From PSRI01 sp041484195 (GTDB lineage: Bacteria; Bacteroidota; Bacteroidia; Chitinophagales; Chitinophagaceae): DNA of 64,000 nt. Made by a program: the position numbers and the translations under genes. The first letter of the stretch is position 1. Each line of letters starts with the position of its first letter. A model generated the notes under the pieces. It was not told where the DNA came from. It saw only the letters and a list, made by a program, of their open reading frames with translations, and did no database searches. The DNA is taken from assembly GCA_041484195.1 (NCBI GenBank), contig JBGPHC010000015.1:1-64000 (forward strand), written 5' to 3'. Positions 26,011 to 35,538 of this stretch are shown in pieces.

Positions 26011-26790
26011 TCAGGCCATGGACGCGGCAACCATTTCGGCAATATCCAACACCTGCACCTGCTCTTCCTTTTCATGATTCTTGACGCCATCGGTGAGCAT
26101 GGTATTACAGAAAGGGCATGCGGAAGCTATTATTGAAGATCCCGTTTCAATGGCCTCGCCCGTTCTTTCCCAATTAATCCTGGTATCACCTTTTTCTTCT
26201 TCCTTGAACATTTGCGCGCCACCGGCGCCACAGCACATTCCTTTGCTGCCGCAGCGTTTCATTTCCACCAATTCTGCATCCAGCGCTTCCAGCACTTTGC
26301 GGGGCGCTTCATATATATTATTTCCACGTCCCAGGTAGCAACTGTCATGGTATGTGATCCGTCTTCCTTTGAAAGCACCACCTTCTTTCATTTTGATCTT
26401 CCCTTCGTTAATCAATTGTTGCAGAAATACCGTATGATGAATCACTTCATATTCTCCTCCCAATGCTGGATATTCGTTTTTCAGAATATTGAAACAATGA
26501 GGACATGCGGTTACAATTTTCCTGATCTTGTATTGATTGAGCACCTGGACATTCTGGTAGGCCATCATTTGAAACATGAATTCATTCCCGGCCCTTCTGA
26601 CAGGGTCACCTGTACACATCTCCTCCTTACCCAGGATGGCATATTTTATTCCGATCTTATTGAGAATAGTGGCGAATGCCTTACTGATTTTTTGGGCTCT
26701 TTGATCAAAACTGCCTGCGCAACCAACCCAGAAAAGGATCTCCGGGCTTTCACCCCTGGTTGCTAATTCAGCCATTAAAGGAACCTCCAT
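26011..26790 (-). CDS. Fe-S oxidoreductase with two CCG domains (HdrB/GlpC-like)
   Basis: This 259-residue protein has two cysteine-rich CCG domains: early cysteines FWVGCAGSFD, EEMCTGDPVRR and TACPHCFNIL, then HDSCYLGRGN, KGMCCGAGGAQMF and SACPFCNTM. The family carries Fe-S centres that pass electrons, as in heterodisulfide reductase subunit B. I choose the ATG at 26790, which matches the usual start M-x-V-P-x-M-A-E. The likely partner is the membrane ferredoxin-type protein at 30958-32274, usually adjacent in relatives but here 4.2 kb away. Confidence 0.88.
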   Translation of the reverse strand: MEVPLMAELATRGESPEILFWVGCAGSFDQRAQKISKAFATILNKIGIKYAILGKEEMCTGDPVRRAGNEFMFQMMAYQNVQVLNQYKIRKIVTACPHCFNILKNEYPALGGEYEVIHHTVFLQQLINEGKIKMKEGGAFKGRRITYHDSCYLGRGNNIYEAPRKVLEALDAELVEMKRCGSKGMCCGAGGAQMFKEEEKGDTRINWERTGEAIETGSSIIASACPFCNTMLTDGVKNHEKEEQVQVLDIAEMVAASMA

Positions 26791-26951
26791 GAACATAGAT
26801 TTAAATTCAAATCTAAGCGAAAATCGGCATTGTAGCTTTGGAGGCAATGTCTATAATTTTATATTCATTTCTTAAATCATTAGCGTTATTTTTATGAAGG
26901 AAATATGAAGGACAGGCATTTTGCAGATAAAACCAGGTGTTCTAATTAATA

Positions 26952-28007
26952 TTGATTCGCTTGAAAATATGGATTGAACGATTGCAGCATTGGGAACGCT
27001 GGCCATTCAAATTATTGTATTTCCCGCTTTCATTTGTCTGGCTCTGGTATTGCATTCGCAGCCGGTCCCTTTGGTTTTTCAGCGCTTCGAATCCTACCAT
27101 CACCTTTGGTGGATTTGAAGGCGAGTGCAAGCGCGAGATGTATGAACAACTCCCGGAGGATTTATATCCGGCTACCTGTTATATTTCACCTGATGATTCT
27201 TTTGAAATAATCCGCGAGAAAGTGGACCGGTCGGGTATTCGCTATCCCTTGGTGGTGAAACCCGACGTGGGGATGAAGGGTCTGTTATTTCGCAAGATTG
27301 AAAGCCCGGGTGGATTGAAATCTTACCATTCGGCTATGCAGGTGGACTACCTGGTTCAGGAAATGATCAGCCTCCCCATTGAAGTGAGCGTATTTTATTA
27401 CAGGTTTCCCAACCAGAACAAAGGTGTGATCACAGGATTCATCAGAAAGGAATACCTCGAAGTGACAGGAAATGGCCATTCCAGCTTACTCGAATTGATC
27501 GAAAATCATCGCAGGGCTAAGTTTCGCGTGGAGGAACTCAGGCAAAGACACCAGAATTTCCTGCACCAAATCATTCCAAAAGGTAAAATATATGTCCTTT
27601 CATACGCAGGTAATCATAACCGTGGTGCCCGATTTATTGATCTCGGTCACCAGATAGACGAAAGGCTGCATAGAGTATTTGATACCATCAGCGATAAAGC
27701 AAGGCATTTCTATTATGGCCGCTATGATATTAAATGCAATTCACTCGACGAACTGAAACAGGGCAAGAATTTCTATATCCTGGAATTCAATGGATGTGGT
27801 GCCGAGCCCAACCATATTTACGATTGCGATATGTCACTTTGGGAAGCATACCGGGAGATATTGCTCCATTGGAAAGTACTGTATCGGATCAGCCGGCTTA
27901 ACCACCGAAATGGGGCTCCCTATTGGTCTTTCGGCAAAGGATTTGTTTTCCTATGGCAGGCCAGGCGATATTTTAAATGGATCGAACAATTGGATACCGG
28001 CTTCTGA
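26952..28007 (+). CDS. ATP-grasp-fold protein (D-alanine ligase-like)
   Basis: This 351-residue protein starts at TTG, since no ATG lies in frame before residue 59. The N-terminus has a hydrophobic stretch (about 19-37). The ATP-grasp region shows YPLVVKPDVGMKGLLFRKI (phosphate loop side), DYLVQEMI, GNHNRGARFIDLG and the metal-binding end FYYGRYDIKC...FYILEFNGCGAEPNHIYD. ATP-grasp enzymes join a carboxylate to an amine or thiol through an acyl phosphate. The substrate is unknown, and D-Ala-D-Ala ligase is not implied. It is divergent from the HdrB-like gene. Confidence 0.75.
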   Translation: MIRLKIWIERLQHWERWPFKLLYFPLSFVWLWYCIRSRSLWFFSASNPTITFGGFEGECKREMYEQLPEDLYPATCYISPDDSFEIIREKVDRSGIRYPLVVKPDVGMKGLLFRKIESPGGLKSYHSAMQVDYLVQEMISLPIEVSVFYYRFPNQNKGVITGFIRKEYLEVTGNGHSSLLELIENHRRAKFRVEELRQRHQNFLHQIIPKGKIYVLSYAGNHNRGARFIDLGHQIDERLHRVFDTISDKARHFYYGRYDIKCNSLDELKQGKNFYILEFNGCGAEPNHIYDCDMSLWEAYREILLHWKVLYRISRLNHRNGAPYWSFGKGFVFLWQARRYFKWIEQLDTGF

Positions 28008-28231
28008 ACTATCCTTATTTTCACCCTTCCCCGGATTTTTGCTTTTCAATATATCAATCTCCCGCTTCCTGCTGGTTAAGTTTCATTTCCAAATTCTGAA
28101 TCGGTTGCGGCAAAAGCAACTGGCAGCCATACTTGCAGCGTACTTACAAGTAAAATAAACCGTTCAGCCAATTTGTGTGCGGGAATGAATTGAAAGAGTA
28201 TCAATAAGCAAAATTTTAACAAAACAGAAGA

Positions 28232-28239
28232 TATATTTG
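28232..28239 (+). promoter_or_regulatory. Candidate -7 box before yceI-like gene
   Basis: TATATTTG matches TAnnTTTG. A start about 7 bases later would give a leader of about 23 bases before the ATG at 28269. No matching TTTG is seen 19 bases upstream. Confidence 0.4.
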
Positions 28240-28268
28240 AGCACTGGAATTATCAAAAAAGAAAAAAC

Positions 28269-28811
28269 ATGAGGCAAATCGTATTGGCTGTGGTCGCTAT
28301 ATCATTTCAAGCCACTTTAATGGCGCAGAATTATGTTCCGGCAGACAGTGTTTCTCAAGTGAACTTCAAGATAAAGAACTTTGGCATTAGTGTAGGAGGT
28401 TCATTCAGGGGATTGCAGGGCACGATCGTTTTCGATCCGTCCAATTTGCCTGCTTCAAGATTTGAAGTGCATGTAGATGCAGCATCGGTGAACACCGGAA
28501 TTGATATGCGTGATGAACACCTTCGCAGGGAAGAGTATTTCGACGTGAAGGATTATCCGCATATAAAATTCACATCCACAAGAATTACTCCCGGCACAAA
28601 ATCAGGATGGCTGTTTATTTTCGGGAACCTGACACTGAAGAATGTGACCAAGGAAATTAATTTCCCTTTCAAAGCGAATCGAATAGGTGAAGATTATGTC
28701 TTTGAAGGAGAATTCAAGTTGAACCGGAGGGATTTTGGAGTGGGAGGGGGCAGTATGGTCATGTCGGACAATGTGACCATTTCCCTGGCTATTCATGCGA
28801 AAAAGCAATAG
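28269..28811 (+). CDS. YceI-family secreted lipocalin-like protein
   Basis: This 180-residue protein has a signal peptide (about 1-19, ends LMAQ). The YceI pattern follows: VNFKIKNFGISVGGSFRG, RFEVHVDAASVNTGIDMRDEHLRREEYFDV and YPHIKFTSTRI, ending FKLNRRDFGVGGG..MSDNVTISLAIHA. YceI proteins bind isoprenoid-type lipids in the periplasm; the ligand here is unknown. A single gene with its own likely promoter. Confidence 0.93.
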   Translation: MRQIVLAVVAISFQATLMAQNYVPADSVSQVNFKIKNFGISVGGSFRGLQGTIVFDPSNLPASRFEVHVDAASVNTGIDMRDEHLRREEYFDVKDYPHIKFTSTRITPGTKSGWLFIFGNLTLKNVTKEINFPFKANRIGEDYVFEGEFKLNRRDFGVGGGSMVMSDNVTISLAIHAKKQ

Positions 28812-29125
28812 CGTCAAAAAAATTTAATCATAAAATTATTTTCCTAATTGCGATAGGTCAGTAGCGAGCCAACATTCGTATTCAAAGGAACATTCTCTTT
28901 CTTTGTCTGGAAAAAATCCTGCGACATTTTTATTTACACTCGAAGACCGGAAGGATGAATCATGTTCCTGGTACGCCTTATATTCCTTACGGGCGGGATT
29001 GAAGGCGGACAGGGCCCATGAAGAATTCAGAGGGACATTCGGATCCCTAAAATAAATCTAATTTTTCTTGTGGCGGATCATGAATTATGCATCCTGATTT
29101 GGATATTCGCATTGGGAAAAAAGCC
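28812..29125. other. Intergenic region with a startless open frame on the minus strand
   Basis: The 314 bases after the YceI-like gene hold no called gene. On the minus strand, 28836-29057 stays open for 73 codons and reads like protein (for example S-S-W-A-L-S-A-F-N-P-A-R-K-E-Y), but no ATG, GTG or TTG start is present. It may be a gene remnant. No terminator hairpin is obvious after the YceI-like gene. Confidence 0.3.
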
Positions 29126-29770
29126 ATGAAATTATTCCGCATATTCTTTACCGGTATATTGATCAGTTTCCTGGGCACCCTGCCCCTGGGTACCCTCAAT
29201 GTGGCAGCCATGCAGATTTCCGTTACGGATGGCGTTCGCCCTGCAATTTATTTTTCATTGGGTTGTATGCTGGTGGAAATAATTTATGTCCGTCTTTCCC
29301 TGGTAGCCATGGACTGGGTCAGGAAACAAAAAGCGATATTCCGATGGCTCCAGTGGATCACCCTTTTGATCATTGTTGCCCTGGCCGTTTCAAGTTTCAT
29401 TGCGGCCACAAGTAAACATGCCACGGGGAATGTGATTTTGTCCGATACCCTGCCCCGCTTTTGGCTGGGAGTGGCCATGAGTGCTATCAACCCCGTTCAA
29501 ATTCCTTTTTGGTTTGGATGGAGTGCCATTTTATATGCCAAAAATGTGCTAAAACCAAGAACGGATTATTACAATTCCTATATCGGTGGCATCGGCATTG
29601 GCACTCTTATCGGGAATGCCATATTCATATTCGGAGGTCAGCTATTGGTTGACAGATTGAATACCAACCAAAAGATTCTTCACTGGGTGATTGGCATTAT
29701 TTTTACCATTACCGCTTTGATACAATTGTGGAGGATGATGAGACATAAGGATGCGGTACAAAAGCTTTGA
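29126..29770 (+). CDS. LysE-family transporter
   Basis: This 214-residue protein has six membrane segments and the LysE/RhtB pattern near the N-terminus (SFLGTLPLGTLNVAAMQIS, then GVRPAIYFSLGCMLVEIIYV) and AMSAINPVQIPFWFGW in the middle. The family exports amino acids and related small molecules; the substrate is unknown. I choose the ATG at 29126; a start at 29087 would add 13 polar residues. It is convergent with the hydrolase gene, with 2 bases between the stops. Confidence 0.8.
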   Translation: MKLFRIFFTGILISFLGTLPLGTLNVAAMQISVTDGVRPAIYFSLGCMLVEIIYVRLSLVAMDWVRKQKAIFRWLQWITLLIIVALAVSSFIAATSKHATGNVILSDTLPRFWLGVAMSAINPVQIPFWFGWSAILYAKNVLKPRTDYYNSYIGGIGIGTLIGNAIFIFGGQLLVDRLNTNQKILHWVIGIIFTITALIQLWRMMRHKDAVQKL

Positions 29771-29772
29771 AT

Positions 29773-30585
29773 TTAGCGGGCTTTCAAAAAGCTGATGACA
29801 GCGTCAGAAAATTCCTTTGTCTTTGAAGCCCCGCCATGGTCTCCTGGCACTGTTGCATGAAGAGCGCCGCGTATGAGCGCCGTCAATTCCTTGGATGAAC
29901 CATTGTCCGAATCCTGGTCTCCGCTGATTACCAGAACCGGTTTGCTAACCCTGCTTAGTTCCTGCTTGCTGGTTGAGGGTTGAGATTTTTGCAGATAAGC
30001 GAGTGCCAGTTGATCGAGTCCTGAGTCTTTGACATATTTCACCATGCTGACCAATTCTGGTACGTCTTCGCCTATCAGGGCGCGATAGAACATCTTTCTC
30101 CTTGGCCAGGCCGTATCGGTGAAGTCGGCTCCCATGCCACCCAACACAGCGGCCCTGACTCTTGGATCTAAGACCAATAATCTGGAAGCAATAATAGATC
30201 CACGGGAATAGCCCACAATGCAATATTGTTTTATACCCAGGACGCTCACAAGGCCCATGATATCTTTTGCCTCTGCGTCTTTCTCGTATGATTCCGGCTG
30301 GTGCGGTTTATCAGATAAGCCATTGCCGCGCATGTCCAATATGATTACTTTGAAGCCTCCAGTGCTCAGTTGATTATACAATTCAGTTCTCTTCCAGGAA
30401 TCACCATTCACAATGAAGCCATGTATCAACACCACCGGACTGCCCTTGCCCTTAACTTCATAGTGGATCTTCGTTCCATCGAAGGATGCATAATAGCCGG
30501 CGCTGCTGTCTTTTTGCCCGAAAGCAGAAAAGTTTAGCAGGCATAGGAGGGAACCTATTCCCCAAAAATTAAAGACTGGGTTCAT
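29773..30585 (-). CDS. Secreted alpha/beta hydrolase
   Basis: This 270-residue protein has a signal peptide (about 1-23) and an alpha/beta-hydrolase fold: oxyanion region VVLIHGFIVNGDSW, nucleophile Ser in GYSRGS (elbow G-x-S-x-G with Arg), acid in ISGDQDSD and catalytic His in VPGDHGGAS. It probably hydrolyses an ester in the periplasm; the substrate is unknown. It follows the cupin gene by 18 bases on the same strand and may share its transcript. Confidence 0.88.
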   Translation of the reverse strand: MNPVFNFWGIGSLLCLLNFSAFGQKDSSAGYYASFDGTKIHYEVKGKGSPVVLIHGFIVNGDSWKRTELYNQLSTGGFKVIILDMRGNGLSDKPHQPESYEKDAEAKDIMGLVSVLGIKQYCIVGYSRGSIIASRLLVLDPRVRAAVLGGMGADFTDTAWPRRKMFYRALIGEDVPELVSMVKYVKDSGLDQLALAYLQKSQPSTSKQELSRVSKPVLVISGDQDSDNGSSKELTALIRGALHATVPGDHGGASKTKEFSDAVISFLKAR

Positions 30586-30603
30586 GGAAAATATTTATTA
30601 GGA

Positions 30604-30930
30604 TTAATCTACAATGAAAAGCCTGCAACCCGGCATGGAATAAGTGCGATGTGTTTCTCCCTCACCCAAGACAATGGTCATATTCTTTCTCACCAGATAA
30701 GATTTACCGTCATCCAACTCAATTTCCAATTCACCTTCCATGCATAGAATAATATGACCTTTCTTACACCAATGGCTGGTCTTGTATCCGGGAGAATATT
30801 CTATCATCCGGATTCTCATATCCACAACAAGATATGCTTGTGAAGTTGCATACCCTTCGTCACCCGCAAATGCCTCTTTTGGAATGGAGGGCCAGTCAAT
30901 TGAATGAATAAGGAAAACTCCAAGATTCAT
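30604..30930 (-). CDS. Small cupin-fold protein (DHCW-motif type)
   Basis: This 108-residue protein is a single cupin barrel. SHWCKKGHIILCMEGELEIEL supplies likely metal ligands (two His and a Cys), followed by the second cupin motif GEGETHRTYSMPG. Relatives carry a D-H-C-W or D-H-W-C motif; here it reads S-H-W-C. Its function is unknown. It lies 27 bases downstream of the Fe-S membrane protein and upstream of the hydrolase. Confidence 0.75.
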   Translation of the reverse strand: MNLGVFLIHSIDWPSIPKEAFAGDEGYATSQAYLVVDMRIRMIEYSPGYKTSHWCKKGHIILCMEGELEIELDDGKSYLVRKNMTIVLGEGETHRTYSMPGCRLFIVD

Positions 30931-30957
30931 AACCGCTTATTAATCGCACTTTACAAG

Positions 30958-32274
30958 TTACTGCTCTCTTGTCCATTCGTCCCGATCGTCGGGGCTGAAT
31001 TTCCAGGGTGCAAAATTATTCTCGACATTGCTGAACATGCTATTCCATTCGGGAGGAGCACTGCTTTCCTCCATGACCAGGGTCCGTCTCAGTTCCAGGA
31101 TAATCTCAAGCGGACTGATGCTGACAGGGCACTCTTCCACGCAGGCGTTACAAGTCGTGCAGGCCCTCAGTTCTTCCACTGAAATATAGTCGTGCAGGAG
31201 GGTCCTGCCATCATCCTTGAAATTGCCATTGGCATTGATATTTCTTCCCACTTCTTCGAGCCTGTCTCTCGTATCCATCACGATCTTACGGGGCGATAAT
31301 CGTTTACCCGTGGTAGTGGCAGGACAGGCTGCGCTACATCTTCCACATTCCGTGCATGAATAGGCGTCCAATAAGTTTCTCCAGCTCAGATCGAATACGT
31401 CTTTGGCCCCAAACCTTGCCGGTTCTGAGTTCCCCGATGGGGCCAGCTCGGGCCGCATGGCATACAATACTTCATTTTGAACGGCAGGCATATTCTTCAT
31501 TTCTCCTTTGGGCAATAACCTGGCATAATAAGAATTGGGGAAGGCCAGGATAATATGCAGGTGCTTCGAATAGGGGAGATAATTCAGGAATGCCAGTATG
31601 CCCACAATATGCAACCACCAGCAGCTCCTCTCCAATACAACGAGGTTGGCGCTGCTAAAACCCTGGAACAAGGCTGACAGGTTGCCGGAAACCAGAAAAT
31701 TGCCGGTGATATGATCGCCGTAAATACCGAATTGCCTCTGCTGCAGGCTGATATCCCCCGAATTCATAGTGAGGAATAGCATCATCAGCAGGATCTCTGT
31801 AATTAAGATATAATTAGCATCACTGCGTGGCCATCCATTCAGGTCCCGGCTCATGAATCTCCTTATTTTGAGTACATTCCTCCTGATCAGAAAAATCAGG
31901 CAACCCGTCAATACCAATACGGCCAGCACTTCAAATGCATTTATCAGACCAATATATAATCCGTCGAGGGGTCGGGCAAAAAGCCTGTGTGTACCAAGGA
32001 TCCCGTCCAGTATGATCTCCAGGACTTCTATGTTGATGATGATGAAACCGGCATATACAAAGAAATGCAATATGGCCACGAGGGGATTCCGGAACATCTT
32101 TTTTTGACCGAAGGCGAGCAATAACACATTCTTCCATCGCTGGTCCTTATGGTCGTTAAAGTCTTCCTTTTTACCCAGCAAAATATTCCGGCGGATGGCT
32201 TTAACCTTTTTTGAAAACAGGACTATGGCAGCAATAACAATACAAATAAAAAGAACCTGGGAAATAATATACAT
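30958..32274 (-). CDS. Membrane Fe-S protein (NarI-like plus 2x4Fe-4S, HdrE/HdrC-like)
   Basis: This 438-residue protein has five or six membrane segments in the first 265 residues (about 4-22, 67-90, 110-130, 155-175 and 215-240), NarI-like and possibly haem-binding. Two 4Fe-4S motifs follow: CTECGRCSAACPATTTGK and CTTCNACVEECPVSISP. It probably moves electrons between the quinone pool and the CCG-domain partner at 26011-26790. The physiological acceptor is unknown. The protein ends shortly after the second cluster. Confidence 0.85.
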   Translation of the reverse strand: MYIISQVLFICIVIAAIVLFSKKVKAIRRNILLGKKEDFNDHKDQRWKNVLLLAFGQKKMFRNPLVAILHFFVYAGFIIINIEVLEIILDGILGTHRLFARPLDGLYIGLINAFEVLAVLVLTGCLIFLIRRNVLKIRRFMSRDLNGWPRSDANYILITEILLMMLFLTMNSGDISLQQRQFGIYGDHITGNFLVSGNLSALFQGFSSANLVVLERSCWWLHIVGILAFLNYLPYSKHLHIILAFPNSYYARLLPKGEMKNMPAVQNEVLYAMRPELAPSGNSEPARFGAKDVFDLSWRNLLDAYSCTECGRCSAACPATTTGKRLSPRKIVMDTRDRLEEVGRNINANGNFKDDGRTLLHDYISVEELRACTTCNACVEECPVSISPLEIILELRRTLVMEESSAPPEWNSMFSNVENNFAPWKFSPDDRDEWTREQ

Positions 32275-32364
32275 GGCCTTTTTGTTATGACACTAAGATA
32301 AGGTGATTATGATGAATTGTTTTATTCATTCATACCACTTAGTTTTGAGTTGCAAATCTGAAAG

Positions 32365-32856
32365 ATGAAGAATTTTATTCTCACGGCCGGCCTGGCTGAA
32401 AAAAAGTTGCAGCGAATGGCCTATGAAATTGCCGAACGAAATGTGGGGGAGCCCCGCCTAATCCTGGCAGGAATAAAGGATAATGGCGTGGTAATAGCGA
32501 ACCAACTCAGGATCATGCTGGGTCAGATTTTCAAGGGTAGCATAGAAGTCATCGAAATCGGCCTGGAAAAAAGAAATCCAAATGAAATTATTTTGAGTGA
32601 GGAAAAAAAATTGGACCATGCGGTCGTCATCCTGGTTGACGATGTTGCTAACAGTGGCAAGACAATGGCCTATTCCCTGAAACCATTCCTGAACCATCAT
32701 CCCAAAAAAATACAGACCCTTGCCTTGGTGGACAGAGCGCATAAAGACTTCCCGGTTCATACGGATTATGTGGGCCTTTCCCTGGCTACCACTTTACAGG
32801 AACATATTTTCGTGGAAGTTGAAGCAGGCAAAGTGAGCGGCGCATGGCTCGAGTAG
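32365..32856 (+). CDS. Phosphoribosyltransferase-fold protein
   Basis: This 163-residue protein has the PRPP loop ILVDDVANSGKTMAYSLKPF (about residues 90-109) and a PyrR-like overall pattern (LILAGIKDNGVVIANQL, VDRAHKDFPVHTDYVGLSL). It could be PyrR-like, linking pyrimidine status to gene control, or a salvage enzyme. Lacking clear RNA-binding signature residues, I leave it as a general phosphoribosyltransferase. It is divergent from the Fe-S membrane protein. Confidence 0.85.
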   Translation: MKNFILTAGLAEKKLQRMAYEIAERNVGEPRLILAGIKDNGVVIANQLRIMLGQIFKGSIEVIEIGLEKRNPNEIILSEEKKLDHAVVILVDDVANSGKTMAYSLKPFLNHHPKKIQTLALVDRAHKDFPVHTDYVGLSLATTLQEHIFVEVEAGKVSGAWLE

Positions 32857-32907
32857 CGCCGACATTGCGTTTGGGATCACAGAACGAGGTCCAATTATTT
32901 TGCAATC

Positions 32908-34314
32908 ATGATGATTCGAATTTTATCCAGGCTCTTAATCATTTCAATATTGATTTCATCAGTTTGGAATGAGTCTGTAGCCCAATCTGCCAATGATTTA
33001 AACCGGCACGGAAAACTGAGAGTATCGGCCAATCACCATTTTTTGGAATACGAAGACGGGTCACCTTTTTTCTGGCTTGGAGACACCGGTTGGGAACTTT
33101 TTCACCGTCTGAATAAGGAGGGTGTTGAAAAGTATTTTGCTACCCGTTCCAACCAGGGATTTACAGTAATCCAGGCCGTGGTCCTGGCAGAATTTGATGG
33201 GTTGCATACTCCTAACGCTTACGGCGAACTGCCGCTTTTGAATGATGACCCTCTCCAACCCGGAGAAGCCTATTTTAAGTATGTGGACTGGGTGATAGAC
33301 AAAGCTGCAGATTACGGGCTGCAAATTGCGCTATTGCCTACTTGGGGCGATAAAATCTACAAAAATAACTGGGGAACCGGGCCGGAAATTTTCGATTCCA
33401 CGAATGCCCGATCCTACGGAGAATGGATTGGGAAAAGGTATAAGGACAGAAAAAATATTATTTGGGTGATGGGTGGTGACCGAAGTCCGAGAGGCCCCGC
33501 TGATGTGGCGATATGGAATGCCATGGCGAATGGCATTGTATCAGGAACCGGAGGTTATGACCATGCTTTGGTGACATTTCATCCCCAGCCCAGCGCTACC
33601 TGCTCCTCTTCGCCATGGTTTCATAAGAATGATTGGCTTGATTTCAATATGCTTCAGACCGGACACTGCAATGACGCTGAAGTATGGCGCTTCATAGGTT
33701 CGGATTATTCACTGATGCCAGCAAAACCAGTACTGGACGGAGAAGCCGTGTATGAAGACCATCCACTTTGTTTCAACGCGCGTGAAAAAGGCTATACCCA
33801 GGCTTACGATATCAGGAAAGCGGCCTATCTATCCATTTTTGGTGGCGGGTTTGGTTTTACTTATGGATGTCATGCTATCTGGCAATTCTATTCCCCCGAT
33901 CGTCAGCCTGTAAATAATCCGCTCCGCTTTTGGTATGTGTCTCTTGACTTGCCGGGAGCAAGACAAATGAAATACCTAAAAACATTATTGGAATCTTTTC
34001 CTTTAAATGAGCGTGTACCCGATCAGCATATTCTCCTGGATACATTACAGGATACTCACCGCATTCAGGCAACAAGGGGAAGAGATTACCTGTTGATTTA
34101 CGCGGCCGGAGGGGATGCATTCAGGGTCCGTATGGGCATCATCAAGGGTTCCACCTTAAAAGCCTGGTGGTATGATCCGCGCACCGGGGCAAAGATTTAT
34201 TTGAGGAAGATTGCAAACCAGGGAACACATAAGTTCATGCCCTTGTCTGCAGGCTACGACAACGATTGGGTCCTGGTGCTCAGCGACGCAAGTAAACATT
34301 ATTTTGAAAATTGA
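32908..34314 (+). CDS. Secreted GH140-like (DUF4038) glycoside hydrolase
   Basis: This 468-residue protein has a signal peptide (about 1-26). The DUF4038 barrel shows FFWLGDTGWELFHRL, VIQAVVLAEFDGL, NIIWVMGGDRSPRG with the likely catalytic Asp 191, and KPVLDGEAVYEDHP with the likely Glu 279. A C-terminal beta-sandwich follows (about 375-462, KAWWYDPRTGAK). GH140 enzymes act on apiose-containing side chains of rhamnogalacturonan II; relatives may use other glycans. No SusC/SusD pair is nearby. Confidence 0.85.
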   Translation: MMIRILSRLLIISILISSVWNESVAQSANDLNRHGKLRVSANHHFLEYEDGSPFFWLGDTGWELFHRLNKEGVEKYFATRSNQGFTVIQAVVLAEFDGLHTPNAYGELPLLNDDPLQPGEAYFKYVDWVIDKAADYGLQIALLPTWGDKIYKNNWGTGPEIFDSTNARSYGEWIGKRYKDRKNIIWVMGGDRSPRGPADVAIWNAMANGIVSGTGGYDHALVTFHPQPSATCSSSPWFHKNDWLDFNMLQTGHCNDAEVWRFIGSDYSLMPAKPVLDGEAVYEDHPLCFNAREKGYTQAYDIRKAAYLSIFGGGFGFTYGCHAIWQFYSPDRQPVNNPLRFWYVSLDLPGARQMKYLKTLLESFPLNERVPDQHILLDTLQDTHRIQATRGRDYLLIYAAGGDAFRVRMGIIKGSTLKAWWYDPRTGAKIYLRKIANQGTHKFMPLSAGYDNDWVLVLSDASKHYFEN

Positions 34315-34354
34315 TGATGAAATCAATTCCTGAAGGACACAGAAATCAGTTCGA

Positions 34355-35392
34355 CTAAAAGTAAATAGGGTGGAATAGGAATTTCCCCCTGGTGTCAAAT
34401 TCCAGGGCAGGCAGCGGAATTTTGATCATGTTAACCAATGAAAACACAGACCGGAGGAATTTACTTTTTGTATTGAGCTTGCTGAGGTCTATATCGGGTG
34501 CCAGGAAAATGCGCCGGTACCGCTGAATATCGCTTCGGTCTATGATGTTCCCATTTTTATCCTTCCAGATATTACTGCTCCCACCCAGCATTAGGCGAGA
34601 ATTATAGCCCAAAGAAATGCATAGCCATGAAGGCAAATTTGTTTCGGGCAGAAAAGATTTCAAATTAGCGCTCAGCCAATAAGTTTGGGAATTATAGTCC
34701 TTTAGAATCCTTTCGACAGGACTGCTACCTGACAATTCATTTCTCCTCGCAACCAGGTCCGCAGGATAGTCATAAGGCCAATAGGATAATTTAATTTGTA
34801 GTCGTTGATCTTTCCATGCCAGTTCCTGTGCCGCATAAGCGCCGGCTCCAACAATATTGGCTGTCATATCGCCCATACTGAAGCCCCATTTTGATGAATA
34901 TCCATCGAGCAATTCAACGATACTCTGGTAGGCCATGGCGCTGGCGCCACCAAGCCACACAGCTGTGTTTGAGTTCATACCCGTCCATTTCCACATGGCT
35001 CCTGATACACGGCCCAGATTGTAGGCAGTCCATACATGACCCAGTTTATCCATTTTCCCCCATTCATCCCAATCGTCAAAAAAATGGAATCTGGTTTTGG
35101 CGTAGCCGGCATACCAGGCGTTGTTGAGTGTGATATAGGAACCGGCCCATATAGCCGCGTGGGTACCTGCAACCAACCATTTTCTGCTGCTCGATGATGT
35201 GTGATTTTTTTCTGAAACTCCTCCCTGAAGGATATAGGCTGAGGGAACCATTGATGGTTTGCCGATTCGATGAACCGAATCCTGCTTTAGATCCGCATGC
35301 GACGAATCCTGAGCACTGGCTGATGCGGCGAGCTCAAAAATGAAAATCATGGCTGGCAGGAAGCTGTTTCTAAACAATGGAGTCATTCGCAT
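34355..35392 (-). CDS. DUF2279-family outer envelope protein
   Basis: This 345-residue protein has a signal peptide. The DUF2279 pattern follows: HFFDDWDEWGKMDKLGHVWTAYNLGR with a conserved Asp/His, then EGYSSKWG-like LDGYSSKWGFSMGDMTANIVG. Hydrophobic segments are present in the first half, and the C-terminal half is a beta-rich region. Its function is unknown. I choose the ATG at 35392; the frame is open further up to 35452. A minus-strand TAGGTTTG (35402-35409) just upstream could be its -7 box. Confidence 0.78.
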   Translation of the reverse strand: MRMTPLFRNSFLPAMIFIFELAASASAQDSSHADLKQDSVHRIGKPSMVPSAYILQGGVSEKNHTSSSSRKWLVAGTHAAIWAGSYITLNNAWYAGYAKTRFHFFDDWDEWGKMDKLGHVWTAYNLGRVSGAMWKWTGMNSNTAVWLGGASAMAYQSIVELLDGYSSKWGFSMGDMTANIVGAGAYAAQELAWKDQRLQIKLSYWPYDYPADLVARRNELSGSSPVERILKDYNSQTYWLSANLKSFLPETNLPSWLCISLGYNSRLMLGGSSNIWKDKNGNIIDRSDIQRYRRIFLAPDIDLSKLNTKSKFLRSVFSLVNMIKIPLPALEFDTRGKFLFHPIYF

Positions 35393-35538
35393 GATATCAT
35401 ACAAACCTACGTCACAATTTTGATAACGGATTCCAGAGCCATCATCCATCATTTGAAAATATTCCGGATTTCCCCGAATTTAGATAGTTGTTAATGGCTT
35501 AACTTCAAACCAATATTGCAAAATGTAAATAAACAAAT

